Assembly: GCA_903924445.1 (NCBI GenBank)
Contig: CAIYBQ010000017.1
Location: forward strand, 1 to 16,159
DNA: 16,159 nt
Direction of reading: 5' to 3'
Source of the DNA: an uncultured Armatimonadota bacterium
Lineage (GTDB): Bacteria; Armatimonadota; Armatimonadia; Armatimonadales; Armatimonadaceae
Positions within the stretch are counted from its first letter, which is position 1, and each line of letters starts with the position of its first letter. Of the stretch, positions 1 through 7,191 are shown piece after piece. The translations under genes were made by a program, and so were the position numbers. The notes beneath the pieces are model-generated. The model did not search any database. It saw only the letters and a list, made by a program, of their open reading frames with translations, and was not told the origin of the DNA.

Positions 1-750
1 ATTTCCGATGGTCACGTATTGACTGGCATCCCCGCTGATGGAGAGCGCACCAAGTAGATCAACAACCTTACGTCCAACCTGAACCTTCCATGCCTCACCG
101 TTTGATTTGACGCCATTTGCGAACATATCGCCTCCGGCTTCGATGAGGTAGGAGCGGATACCAAACTGCCGGATGCTCTGTGAAATGGCATCGATGCCAG
201 AGCCTTTTGCTATTCCACCGAGATCTAGGAGCATCCCCGGGCGTTTAAGGGTGACGCTAGAGTCTTCATCGCCTAGGACTACATATTGATACCCAACACT
301 TTTTCGCGCAGCCATCATGGCTTGTTGACTGGGGAGTTTGCCCGACTTTCGCGTCTCACGCCATTGCTTTACAAATGGGCCGACGGTGGGGTCAAAGGCA
401 CCTTTTGATACGGCTGCAAGCTCGAGGGCCTTCCTTAGAATCGTATACAGCGTGGGGGAGACAACGTAAGGCTTGCCATAAGGCTTCGCACACAGCTGCA
501 TCAATTCACTGGTTGGTCGGTAGTCGGATGTGATCTGCTCAAGGTCGGCAATTGCCTTATAGCCGGCCTTGACAGCACGTTCAACGAGAGCCTGATTTGC
601 ATACGAAACTGTTATTCTTACAGGCACTCCCATATGGATTTCCGTATACTGAAATCGTTGTGCATCTGCTCCGGGGGATTCCTGTTGTGCCGTTGCACCA
701 GACTGGGAGTATCGGGACGTGACAGCTATTGTTCTCACTATGGTTAGCAT
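1..750 (-). CDS. apbE: FAD:protein FMN transferase, ApbE family (partial, C-terminus outside window)
   Basis: The minus strand is open from an ATG at 750 to the window edge, about 250 codons. ApbE proteins move FMN from FAD onto a Thr/Ser of flavoprotein targets such as the NqrB/NqrC or RnfG/RnfD subunits, normally outside the cytoplasmic membrane. Family landmarks are readable: an N-terminal strand containing MGVPVRITV, FDPTVGPFVKQW, the flavin/Mg motif LDLGGIAKGSGID, and YLIEAGGDMFANG. The C-terminal third, with the usual DPxTG region, lies beyond position 1. The start is uncertain. ATG750 gives a weakly hydrophobic leader and overlaps the divergent gene by 32 bases; a GTG at 738 is an alternative, while an ATG at about 632 would cut into the conserved first strand. 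I see no good Shine-Dalgarno. No target flavoprotein is visible in the window. Confidence 0.85.
   Translation of the reverse strand, partial: MLTIVRTIAVTSRYSQSGATAQQESPGADAQRFQYTEIHMGVPVRITVSYANQALVERAVKAGYKAIADLEQITSDYRPTSELMQLCAKPYGKPYVVSPTLYTILRKALELAAVSKGAFDPTVGPFVKQWRETRKSGKLPSQQAMMAARKSVGYQYVVLGDEDSSVTLKRPGMLLDLGGIAKGSGIDAISQSIRQFGIRSYLIEAGGDMFANGVKSNGEAWKVQVGRKVVDLLGALSISGDASQYVTIGN
705..709 (+). promoter_or_regulatory. Shine-Dalgarno GGGAG fixing a GTG start
   Basis: GGGAG lies 9 nt before the GTG at 719. No comparable purine tract precedes the in-frame ATG at 740. This favours the GTG start for the FGE-fold protein. Confidence 0.5.
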
Positions 751-1612
751 CCTATCGCTGGTAACACCTGTTTATCAGACATCAGCAAAGGCAAAGTCCG
801 TGCCACCGAAGGCAAAACAGACAAAAGCCGTTGCTGTGAAGAAGTCCGTAAAGGCGCCAGTGGCATCGGTAAAGACGATTTCATATCCGCTCCCAGATGG
901 CCGTGCGCCGTTTGTAGAGAAGATTCCGAATTCTGTCGTGACCTTCGACATGTTGCCTGTTCCTGCGATGCCCGATGGTCGCAAAGTGTTCATGAGCAAG
1001 TTCGAAATACAGTGGGATGTCTACGACATTTTCGCGTATCGCCTTGATCTGACAGAGTCCGAGAAGGCTGCGGGCGTTGATGCTGCGGCGCGTCCGAGTA
1101 AACCCTATGGTGCGCCAGACCGTGGCTTTGGTCATAAAGGCTATTCCTGTTTGGGGATGCATTATCAGAGCGCTTTAAAGTTTGTCGAGTGGCTGTCAAA
1201 GAAGACAGGGAGGAAATACCGGCTACCGACCGAAGAGGAATGGCAGTGGGCTGCAACGGCTGGCGAAAAGCCAACGGTGCTTTCTGCCAAAGAGCTGGGC
1301 AAGGTTGCTTGGTATTGGGATAATGCGGGTGACAAGGCGATGGAAGTCGGGAAGCTGCTTCCTAACACGTGGGGATTCTATGACATGCTTGGCAATGTTG
1401 CTGAGTGGTGTCAGGCTCCCGCAGGAACGCCTTACAACAAGGAGCCTGCGCGTGGTGGATGTTGGAAAGACAAAGTCAAAGATGTCCAATACACCGCGGT
1501 GCAGTTCTGGCAGCCGGATTGGCAGCTGGCTGATGCGCAGATTCCAAAGTCCAAGTGGTGGTTATCGGATGGCCCATATGTGGGAATCCGTGTAGTTTGT
1601 GATGCCGAATAG
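719..1612 (+). CDS. Exported FGE-sulfatase (SUMF1-fold) domain protein, probably not a true formylglycine-generating enzyme
   Basis: This 297-residue protein has a hydrophobic N-terminus (about 2-18, signal peptide or anchor), then a Lys/Ala/Val-rich low-complexity linker (about 23-52), then an FGE-sulfatase fold. Landmarks are RLPTEEEW (168-175), the VGKLLPNTWGFYDMLGNVAEWC stretch (210-231, with GNVAEW as its core), RGGCW (245-249) and a closing GIRVV (289-293). Genuine formylglycine-generating enzymes use a pair of copper-binding cysteines in the C-terminal part. Here the region after RGGCW has no such pair, and no sulfatase gene is nearby. A structural or ligand-binding role outside the cytoplasm is therefore more likely than sulfatase activation. 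The GTG start is chosen from GGGAG at 705-709. The gene is followed after 57 bases by the Gfo gene on the same strand and may be co-transcribed with it. Confidence 0.8.
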   Translation: MTAIVLTMVSILSLVTPVYQTSAKAKSVPPKAKQTKAVAVKKSVKAPVASVKTISYPLPDGRAPFVEKIPNSVVTFDMLPVPAMPDGRKVFMSKFEIQWDVYDIFAYRLDLTESEKAAGVDAAARPSKPYGAPDRGFGHKGYSCLGMHYQSALKFVEWLSKKTGRKYRLPTEEEWQWAATAGEKPTVLSAKELGKVAWYWDNAGDKAMEVGKLLPNTWGFYDMLGNVAEWCQAPAGTPYNKEPARGGCWKDKVKDVQYTAVQFWQPDWQLADAQIPKSKWWLSDGPYVGIRVVCDAE

Positions 1613-1656
1613 GCGCACAGGAAAACAGGCGCGTTGGTGCGTCGGTTATTGGTTCT

Positions 1657-1662
1657 AGGAGG
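1657..1662 (+). promoter_or_regulatory. Strong Shine-Dalgarno AGGAGG deciding the Gfo start
   Basis: A perfect AGGAGG lies 7 nt before ATG1670. It rejects the longer in-frame reading from 1634 and puts the twin-arginine motif at residues 9-10. Confidence 0.85.
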
Positions 1663-1669
1663 AACATTG

Positions 1670-2944
1670 ATGAACGAAGTAGGTTCAGTAACCCGTCGCG
1701 GGTTCATTGGTGGTGCAGCCGCATCCGCAGTTCTTGCAGCTGCTCCGAATGTTTTTGCACAAGGGTCAGACAAGATCCGCGTAGGCGTCATCGGATGCGG
1801 TGGCCGCGGCTCTGGCGCAGCATACAATGTGCTGGCTGCGGATCCAAATGTGGAGATCGTTGCTCTTGGTGACTTGTTCCCAGAGCGTGTCAAGGAACTG
1901 GCTGGTCGCCTCAAGGCTGAGCATGCTGCCCGTGCAAAGTTCACAGATGACACAACATTCTCCGGCTGGGATGCGTACAAAAAGGTTCTGGCATCCAACT
2001 GTAACTATGTAATTTTGGCGACGCCTCCTGGGTTCCGCCCGTACCACTTCCAGGCCGCTGTCGAAGCTGGTAAGAACATCTTCATGGAAAAGCCGGTTGC
2101 GGTTGATCCTAATGGTGTTCGCAAGGTTATTGCAGCATCCGCTGTCGCACAGCAAAAGGGACTGGCTGTTGTTTCCGGAACACAGCGCCGCCACCAGGCT
2201 GGCTACGTTGAGACAATCAAGCGTATCCACGCTGGAGCCATTGGTGAGGTCCTGGGTGGCCAGGTTTACTGGAACCAGGGTGGACTGTGGATGAACCCAC
2301 GTCAACCTGAGTGGGATGATATGACATGGCAGCTCAAGAACTGGCTGTACTTCACATGGCTCTCCGGCGACCATATCGTTGAGCAGCACGTCCACAACAT
2401 CGATGTCGCAAACTGGGTGATGAACGATACCCCGGTCAAGGTCTACGGCATGGGCGGGCGTCAGGTTCGTACCGATGCTGCATATGGTCATGTCTACGAC
2501 CACTTTGCGATCGAGCTCGAGTACAAGAGTGGCGTGAAGATTCAATCCATGTGTCGCCAGATCGATGGAACCGCTGCCCGTGTTTCCGAATCCTTTATCG
2601 GCACCAAGGGAACGAGCAACCCATCCGGCTCCATCAATGGTGCAAACCGCTACCGCTTCGAAGGCAAGCAAGTCGACCCTTACGTTCAAGAGCACATTGA
2701 CATGATTGCTAGCATCCGTGCAGGCAAGCCTCTCAATGAAGGCAAGCGGATCGCGGAATCTTGTTTGACCGCCATCATGGGACGTCTTGCCTGCTACAGC
2801 GGACAAGAAATCACCTTCGATGAAGCCATGAAGCTTGACCTCGATATCATGCCAGCCGAGTTCAAATTCGGAAAGCTGCCTGTGCCTCCTGTTGCATCGC
2901 CTGGTCGCTTCAAGCTGACTGATGGCACATTCAAGGGGCTCTAA
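1670..2944 (+). CDS. Tat-exported Gfo/Idh/MocA-family NAD(P)-dependent oxidoreductase
   Basis: The protein has 424 residues. A Tat signal is clear: TRRGFIGG at residues 8-15, an Ala-rich h-region, and a likely cleavage site after VFA (28-30). The Rossmann motif is VGVIGCGGRGSGAA (38-51). The family's EKP (140-142) follows, which carries the Lys near the nicotinamide, and then a His-rich substrate-side segment HIVEQHVHNIDVANWV (235-250). The family oxidises or reduces sugars and inositols; the substrate cannot be read from sequence. Tat export implies folding with NAD(P) bound before export, as known for Zymomonas glucose-fructose oxidoreductase. The stop is 2 nt from the next ATG, and that gene encodes a second Tat-targeted sugar-enzyme-like protein, so the two probably act on the same substrate outside the cytoplasm. 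Confidence 0.92.
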   Translation: MNEVGSVTRRGFIGGAAASAVLAAAPNVFAQGSDKIRVGVIGCGGRGSGAAYNVLAADPNVEIVALGDLFPERVKELAGRLKAEHAARAKFTDDTTFSGWDAYKKVLASNCNYVILATPPGFRPYHFQAAVEAGKNIFMEKPVAVDPNGVRKVIAASAVAQQKGLAVVSGTQRRHQAGYVETIKRIHAGAIGEVLGGQVYWNQGGLWMNPRQPEWDDMTWQLKNWLYFTWLSGDHIVEQHVHNIDVANWVMNDTPVKVYGMGGRQVRTDAAYGHVYDHFAIELEYKSGVKIQSMCRQIDGTAARVSESFIGTKGTSNPSGSINGANRYRFEGKQVDPYVQEHIDMIASIRAGKPLNEGKRIAESCLTAIMGRLACYSGQEITFDEAMKLDLDIMPAEFKFGKLPVPPVASPGRFKLTDGTFKGL

Positions 2945-2946
2945 AC

Positions 2947-3864
2947 ATGGACCGCCGTGACTTTATCGGTACCGGCGTTGCTGGAGCTATTGCAGCCACA
3001 GGACTCACTCCTGCGGCTGCAACTGCGGCTCCTGCAGCACAGGGAAAGACATTCCAATGCGACTACGCGCCGCACTTTGGCCTGTTCCGCACCCACGCAC
3101 CAAATGACATCGATGAGCTGAAGTTCATGCACGATCAGGGCTTTCGTAGCCTTGAAGACAATGGCATGGCCGGACGGTCGGTCGCAGACCAAGAAAAGAT
3201 TGCAAAAGAAATGCAACGCCTTGGGATGCGAATGGGTGTCTTTGTTGTCAATGGAAGCACATCGTGGATTCCAAGTCTTGCCACTGGCAAAGCAGACCTC
3301 CGTGATAAGTTTCTTGCTGAGTGCAAGGCGGCTGTCGAAGTTGCTAAGCGTGTAAACGCAAAGTGGATGACGGTTGTTCCAGGGCAGCTTGTGCCAAACC
3401 TTGAGATGGGCTATCAGACGGCAAATGTTGTCGATGCTCTACGGCGTGCAAGCGAAATCTTTGAGCCTCATGGCCTGATCATGGTCCTCGAGCCTCTCAA
3501 CCCGTGGCGTGACCACCCCGGCCAGTTCCTCTCAAAAGCCCCACAGGCATTTGAAGTCTGCCGGGCTGTCAACTCTCCAAGCTGTAAGATTCTCTTCGAT
3601 ATCTATCATCAGCAAATCACCGAGGGAAATATCATTCCAAATATCAACCTCGCGTGGTCGGAGATTGCTTACTTCCAGATTGGCGACAATCCAGGGCGGG
3701 CAGAGCCTCTCACCGGCGAAATCAACTACAAAAATGTGTTCAAGCACATCAAGTCCAAGGGTTTCACTGGCATCTACGGGATGGAACATGGCAATAGCCG
3801 TGGTGGATCCAAAGAGGGTGAGCTCAATCTCATCAAGGCCTACCGAGAAGTGGACAGCTTCTAA
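2947..3864 (+). CDS. Tat-exported hydroxypyruvate-isomerase-like TIM-barrel protein (xylose isomerase-like superfamily)
   Basis: The 305-residue protein begins with MDRRDFIGTG, a twin-arginine motif at residues 3-4, followed by an Ala-rich leader to about residue 31. The rest is an AP-endonuclease-2/xylose-isomerase-like barrel. It matches the hydroxypyruvate isomerase (Hyi) pattern: LEPLN (181-185), ILFDIYHQQITEGN (215-228), FQIGDNPGRAEPLTGEINY (243-261) and YGMEHG (277-282). The likely metal ligands are E182, D218, Q244 and E280, all present. True Hyi enzymes are cytoplasmic and interconvert hydroxypyruvate and tartronate semialdehyde. An exported copy next to a Gfo/Idh/MocA protein more likely isomerises or epimerises a keto-sugar, so the substrate is open. 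The gene lies 2 nt after the Gfo stop and is followed by a terminator. Confidence 0.88.
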   Translation: MDRRDFIGTGVAGAIAATGLTPAAATAAPAAQGKTFQCDYAPHFGLFRTHAPNDIDELKFMHDQGFRSLEDNGMAGRSVADQEKIAKEMQRLGMRMGVFVVNGSTSWIPSLATGKADLRDKFLAECKAAVEVAKRVNAKWMTVVPGQLVPNLEMGYQTANVVDALRRASEIFEPHGLIMVLEPLNPWRDHPGQFLSKAPQAFEVCRAVNSPSCKILFDIYHQQITEGNIIPNINLAWSEIAYFQIGDNPGRAEPLTGEINYKNVFKHIKSKGFTGIYGMEHGNSRGGSKEGELNLIKAYREVDSF

Positions 3865-3881
3865 GCGGGTCCTAAATGAAC

Positions 3882-3917
3882 AAAACCGGCGCTGCAGTCT
3901 TTGCAGGGCCGGTTTTT
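3882..3917 (+). terminator. Intrinsic terminator after the Gfo/isomerase unit, possibly bidirectional
   Basis: AAAACCGGC (3882-3890) pairs with GCCGGTTTT (3908-3916). Inside it CTGCA (3892-3896) pairs with TGCAG (3902-3906) after a G-G mismatch, and the T run ends at 3917. It starts 17 nt after the isomerase stop. On the opposite strand the stem ends in TTTT, so it may also stop transcripts of the convergent NlpC/P60 gene. Confidence 0.85.
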
Positions 3918-3933
3918 CTCTTCGTTGCGCGTG

Positions 3934-3962
3934 GATTCATGAATCATCGACAACGACGATTC
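3934..3962. repeat. Two overlapping inverted repeats in the convergent gap
   Basis: GATTCATGAATC (3934-3945) is a perfect 12-base palindrome. Its right half begins a second hairpin: GAATCATCG (3941-3949), loop ACAA, CGACGATTC (3954-3962), with one A-C mismatch. The two structures exclude each other. Neither has a T run, so neither is a standard terminator. The function is unknown. Confidence 0.5.
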
Positions 3963-3992
3963 GCTAAAGCACACAAAGTTGTAAACAGTGGG

Positions 3993-4754
3993 TTATCGAC
4001 GCGCAGTAACCAATCGCTTACCATAGTGACTTCCCTTAGCAATCGTGTCCACCGCTACAGAGCGGTTGTTCGTACTTGCGTGAATAAACCGACTGTTACC
4101 AATGTAGATGCCACAGTGGGTGACGGTCCTGCCACCCTTCATCGCAAAGTAAAGCCTATCGCCCGTTTGCAGGCCATCCTGAACCGGTAACCCAATGCGT
4201 GCCTGATCACCACTGTGCCGTGGAAGGTTGATACCAATCTTTCGAAACACGTTTTTGACAAATGCTGAGCAATCCAGCCCACGTCGCGTGTTGCCAGCCC
4301 AGACATACGGAACACCGAGGTACGTAAAGGCCTCATGAACGATATGGTCGGCACGGTTTCCCAGCGCTCCCAGCGGGGCACCAGGTCGGGGGACGTAAAT
4401 ATTTTCACGAATAAGCTCCACAAAGACCTTTGGAATGTAACCCATCAACTTATCCTGCATCAGAATCGCGTAGTGGGTTGTACTTTGTTCCAGGACGACC
4501 ACTGCCTGACCCTCGAACACTGTATGGAGGATGGGAGCGTTTGGCATATGCGAGATTCGGACCGGCGTAGGGCGCGTCATACGACCAATCTGCCCATGAA
4601 TCAAGTTGGACTTGCTAACCGGCTGCATCGTGAACTGCTGGTTCGGTTTTTGCACCAGCGGGCGGATCGCTGGCAAAGGCTGTTGAGATGGTGGCAAGCC
4701 AACATCAACTTTCATCTCAAGGTCATCAAGTTGAAAACCACGACGCGCCATCAT
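3993..4754 (-). CDS. NlpC/P60 family cell-wall peptidase with SH3-like domain
   Basis: The protein has 253 residues when started at ATG4754. Numbering from that Met, residues about 50-118 look like one SH3-type module and about 130-250 form the NlpC/P60 domain. The catalytic Cys is in LDCSAFVKNVF (C162), the catalytic His in VTHCGIYIGNSRFIH (H213), and the third polar residue is H225. The family cleaves peptide bonds in peptidoglycan stems, typically gamma-D-Glu to diamino acid. No signal peptide is seen, which is odd for a wall hydrolase. GTG4760 and ATG4751 are alternative starts; ATG4754 is chosen because TATATT sits exactly 6 nt upstream. The gene is divergent from the GHL10 glycosidase, suggesting shared envelope work. 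Confidence 0.88.
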   Translation of the reverse strand: MMARRGFQLDDLEMKVDVGLPPSQQPLPAIRPLVQKPNQQFTMQPVSKSNLIHGQIGRMTRPTPVRISHMPNAPILHTVFEGQAVVVLEQSTTHYAILMQDKLMGYIPKVFVELIRENIYVPRPGAPLGALGNRADHIVHEAFTYLGVPYVWAGNTRRGLDCSAFVKNVFRKIGINLPRHSGDQARIGLPVQDGLQTGDRLYFAMKGGRTVTHCGIYIGNSRFIHASTNNRSVAVDTIAKGSHYGKRLVTARR

Positions 4755-4760
4755 AGGCAC

Positions 4761-4766
4761 AATATA
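4761..4766 (-). promoter_or_regulatory. -10-like TATATT 6 nt before ATG4754 (putative leaderless start)
   Basis: Reading the minus strand, TATATT (4766 to 4761) is followed by GTGCCT and then ATG. There is no Shine-Dalgarno. The distance would put the transcription start on or next to the A of the ATG. No clear -35 is visible. Confidence 0.45.
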
Positions 4767-4883
4767 TCGGTTTTCACTGTGCGTTGAGTAGCCCGTCGGA
4801 ATCCCATGTGGAATTTCGATTTACGAATGCTGATGATATTCAGTATCGACATCATCACATGGACGATATTCAACTCAAACGGT

Positions 4884-4889
4884 TATAGT
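4884..4889 (+). promoter_or_regulatory. -10-like TATAGT 8 nt before ATG4898
   Basis: TATAGT is followed by AAGACATC and then ATG. No Shine-Dalgarno precedes this start, consistent with a leaderless or very short-leader mRNA for the GHL10 gene. The 143-base divergent gap 4755-4897 otherwise holds only the opposing promoter and no convincing gene. Confidence 0.45.
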
Positions 4890-4897
4890 AAGACATC

Positions 4898-6382
4898 ATG
4901 CAGCGACGGACATTTTTAACAGCGGCTTCCGCATTGGCACTCACATCTCCAAAGGTGGTATCCAGCCATCCCAGAAGCTTGCTGCAAGGGCCTCCAGAGC
5001 CAGCACGTGAGTTTCGCGGATTCTGGGTCGCAACTGTTGGCAACATAGATTTTCCATCAAAGCAGGGACTTGGAGTCAAACAACTTCAAGGCGAGCTCCG
5101 GAACATCGTCCGACGTGCGGTTGATATGCACTGCAACGCAATCGTGTTTCAGGTACGCCCAGCATGCGATACCCTCTACGAAAGCAAGCTGGAACCCTGG
5201 TCGGAATATCTGACGGGGAGCCAAGGTAAGAATCCCGGCATTGATCCATTGGCCTACCTCGTAGCTGAGTGTCGCAAAGCAGGTATCGAGATCCATGCAT
5301 GGTTCAATCCCTTCCGGGCGAGACCAGCCGTTGCCAAAGGAAAAGCCCATCCCAAGCACATCTCACGTACAAACCCTGAAATGGTACGTACATACGGCTC
5401 GATGCAGTGGTTGGATCCCGGTGATCCACGGGTGCGTCAACATTCCCTCGATGTCATTGCAGATGTTGTTCAGCGCTATGACATTGATGGCGTCCACATC
5501 GATGACTACTTCTACCCCTACCGTGAGTCCGATAAAGCCACTGGAAAAGATCTGTCCTTCCCGGATGACGCCACATACGCGGCCTATCGCCAAGGGGGTG
5601 GACAGCTGCTGCGGGATGACTGGAGACGCTCCAATGTGGATGTCTTTGTCGAAGCGATGTACCGCCGCGTGCATAGCATAAAGTCAGCCTGTCTGGTCGG
5701 GATCAGCCCATTTGGCATCTGGAGGCCAGGATACCCAGCACAAATCAAGGGCTTCGATGCATACGATCAGATCTATGCTGACTCTAGAAAGTGGTTGGTC
5801 GAAGGCTGGGTCGACTACTTCACACCACAGCTCTATTGGCCCATTGATCGTAAGCCACAGTCCTTTCCTGTCCTCTTGAATTGGTGGCTAAGCCAGAATC
5901 CGCATGCCCGCCATATCTGGCCAGGTCTTTACACAGGAAAATACGATGCCACTGAAATCGAATATCAAATACGGACGGCACGTGGCATGGATGGCGCATC
6001 AGGACATGTCCACTTTTCGACAAAGAGTTTGTTGAAAGGGGATGTACGCAAAGGTCGCAGCCATGCGGCACACCTGCGGTCCCGCGTCTACAACACACCC
6101 GCCATCGTCCCGGCTTCCCCGTGGGTGAGTCAATCTGTCGCCACCGTTGACATCGAGAAGGACTTTGCGATCACCGATGGCACCCTCACCTGGCAGAACT
6201 TGTCAGGAACATCGCGAAGCATTTTTCTGCAGTTCGAAACAGAGGGCGAATGGAGAGCCGCGATGATTGGCCCGACATTGAGGCGCTGGCGGCTACCGGA
6301 TGGCATCTCGGATGTGTGGGTACGCATTGTCTCTGAATGCGGCGCAGCAACAGACGCTGTTCGGATCACCGCTGCGACCTAA
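4898..6382 (+). CDS. Tat-exported GHL10 family glycosidase (DUF187/YngK/DigH-like)
   Basis: The 494-residue protein opens with MQRRTFLTAASALALTS, a Tat-type signal with Arg at 3-4. The glycosyl-hydrolase-like 10 barrel begins with FRGFWVATVGNIDFPS (39-54). It continues through FQVRPACDTLY, IHAWFNPFRARP and IDGVHIDDYFYPY (196-208), whose acidic pair is the likely catalytic region, to VDYFTPQLYWPI. Residues from about 405 on form a beta-rich C-terminal domain. The characterised relative E. coli DigH (YddW) cleaves peptidoglycan glycan strands stripped of stem peptides. That fits the divergent NlpC/P60 peptidase, but the substrate here is inferred. The TAA stop shares a base with the next ATG (TAATG), so the downstream gene is probably translationally coupled. 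Confidence 0.9.
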   Translation: MQRRTFLTAASALALTSPKVVSSHPRSLLQGPPEPAREFRGFWVATVGNIDFPSKQGLGVKQLQGELRNIVRRAVDMHCNAIVFQVRPACDTLYESKLEPWSEYLTGSQGKNPGIDPLAYLVAECRKAGIEIHAWFNPFRARPAVAKGKAHPKHISRTNPEMVRTYGSMQWLDPGDPRVRQHSLDVIADVVQRYDIDGVHIDDYFYPYRESDKATGKDLSFPDDATYAAYRQGGGQLLRDDWRRSNVDVFVEAMYRRVHSIKSACLVGISPFGIWRPGYPAQIKGFDAYDQIYADSRKWLVEGWVDYFTPQLYWPIDRKPQSFPVLLNWWLSQNPHARHIWPGLYTGKYDATEIEYQIRTARGMDGASGHVHFSTKSLLKGDVRKGRSHAAHLRSRVYNTPAIVPASPWVSQSVATVDIEKDFAITDGTLTWQNLSGTSRSIFLQFETEGEWRAAMIGPTLRRWRLPDGISDVWVRIVSECGAATDAVRITAAT

Positions 6383-7191
6383 TGGTAAAAGTCGTCTATG
6401 TTGCAGACTTTATGGACATCGCTGATTTCTTCGATGTCGCATATCTCATGTTGTCAGACAAACATGATGTTTCTATCTTGGCACCTTTTGAACAGCACGC
6501 TGCCGTTCGCGAGCTGATAACGCTCTGTGGTACTGCTCCTGACTGCCTGTGCTCCAACATCGCTGATGTTTCCGAATCCCCAGCAAACTGGATAGTCACA
6601 TCCCACTACGCTGCGATGCTTCCGATCATCCAAAGTCCACCAACGGAGAGACGAAAGGTCATCGATCGCTTGTTTGTCATCGGCGGCCATGCAAATGATT
6701 ACTCACTGCAAGACCAGCCGATGCGGATTGACCCACGGTTGAAAGAGCGTGATCCGGATAGGTTTGCTCCATCCGGTGACCATCGTGTCACCGATGCAGC
6801 TGCTTTCACGATGTTGCTGAGAAGTGGAGAAGCGGTTATCTGGCTCCCGCGAGATGTTTGTCTCTGGCGTTATGCAGCTCCGCAGATCTTTGAGCTTGGT
6901 CCCAATCCGGTAAATGCCTGGCTTGCAAACCGCCTGGCGGTTGAGCGCGGAGCGGGCGAGCCCGTGCACTTGTCGAGCTTCCCGGCATTTTGCCTGGCAG
7001 TTACGCCTGACACAATGCCGTGGCTGCGCCTGTTCCACACCGTTCTCAGCAGAATCGAGATATCTCCGCTCTCTGGAAGGGTCACGCCCATCATCGCGCA
7101 ACAGGATGCGAATGCCTATATTGTTACAGCCATCGATGGCTTTGCTTGCGGCAAGTTCATCACGAATGTCCTCCGGGGGCCCGCACGATGA
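6382..7191 (+). CDS. Nucleoside-hydrolase-fold protein with degenerate active site
   Basis: This 269-residue protein starts at ATG6382 inside the TAATG overlap with the GHL10 stop. The resemblance to inosine-uridine nucleoside hydrolases is by eye: an N-terminal strand followed by an Asp cluster (VADFMDIADFFDVAYLM, 7-23), DRLFVIGGHANDYS (95-108), an Asp-containing DAAAFTMLLRSGEAVIWLPRDV segment (138-159), and a C-terminal helix region. The classical DTDxGxDD calcium loop is altered. The usual HDP triplet near the C-terminal third appears as SSFPAF (198-203), losing the conserved His and Asp. It may therefore be inactive as a hydrolase or use another substrate. It could also be a remote Rossmann-like protein of other function. 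It is coupled to ruvC by ATGA. Confidence 0.55.
   Translation: MVKVVYVADFMDIADFFDVAYLMLSDKHDVSILAPFEQHAAVRELITLCGTAPDCLCSNIADVSESPANWIVTSHYAAMLPIIQSPPTERRKVIDRLFVIGGHANDYSLQDQPMRIDPRLKERDPDRFAPSGDHRVTDAAAFTMLLRSGEAVIWLPRDVCLWRYAAPQIFELGPNPVNAWLANRLAVERGAGEPVHLSSFPAFCLAVTPDTMPWLRLFHTVLSRIEISPLSGRVTPIIAQQDANAYIVTAIDGFACGKFITNVLRGPAR

Noticed and set aside
1766..2806. 346-codon open frame on the minus strand opposite the Gfo/Idh/MocA gene
   Set aside because: The plus-strand frame has a Tat signal, a Rossmann motif and a strong Shine-Dalgarno. The opposite frame has no recognisable domain and is a codon-bias shadow.
3876..4190. 104-codon plus-strand frame starting just after the isomerase gene
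   Set aside because: It runs through the terminator hairpin and the palindromes and then antisense to the NlpC/P60 catalytic region. No protein features.
4652..4897. 33-codon minus-strand leader-like ORF before the NlpC gene, ending in ATGA
   Set aside because: It has no Shine-Dalgarno and no recognisable composition, and it would contain the TATATT box that better explains the NlpC start. Kept only as a note in the findings.
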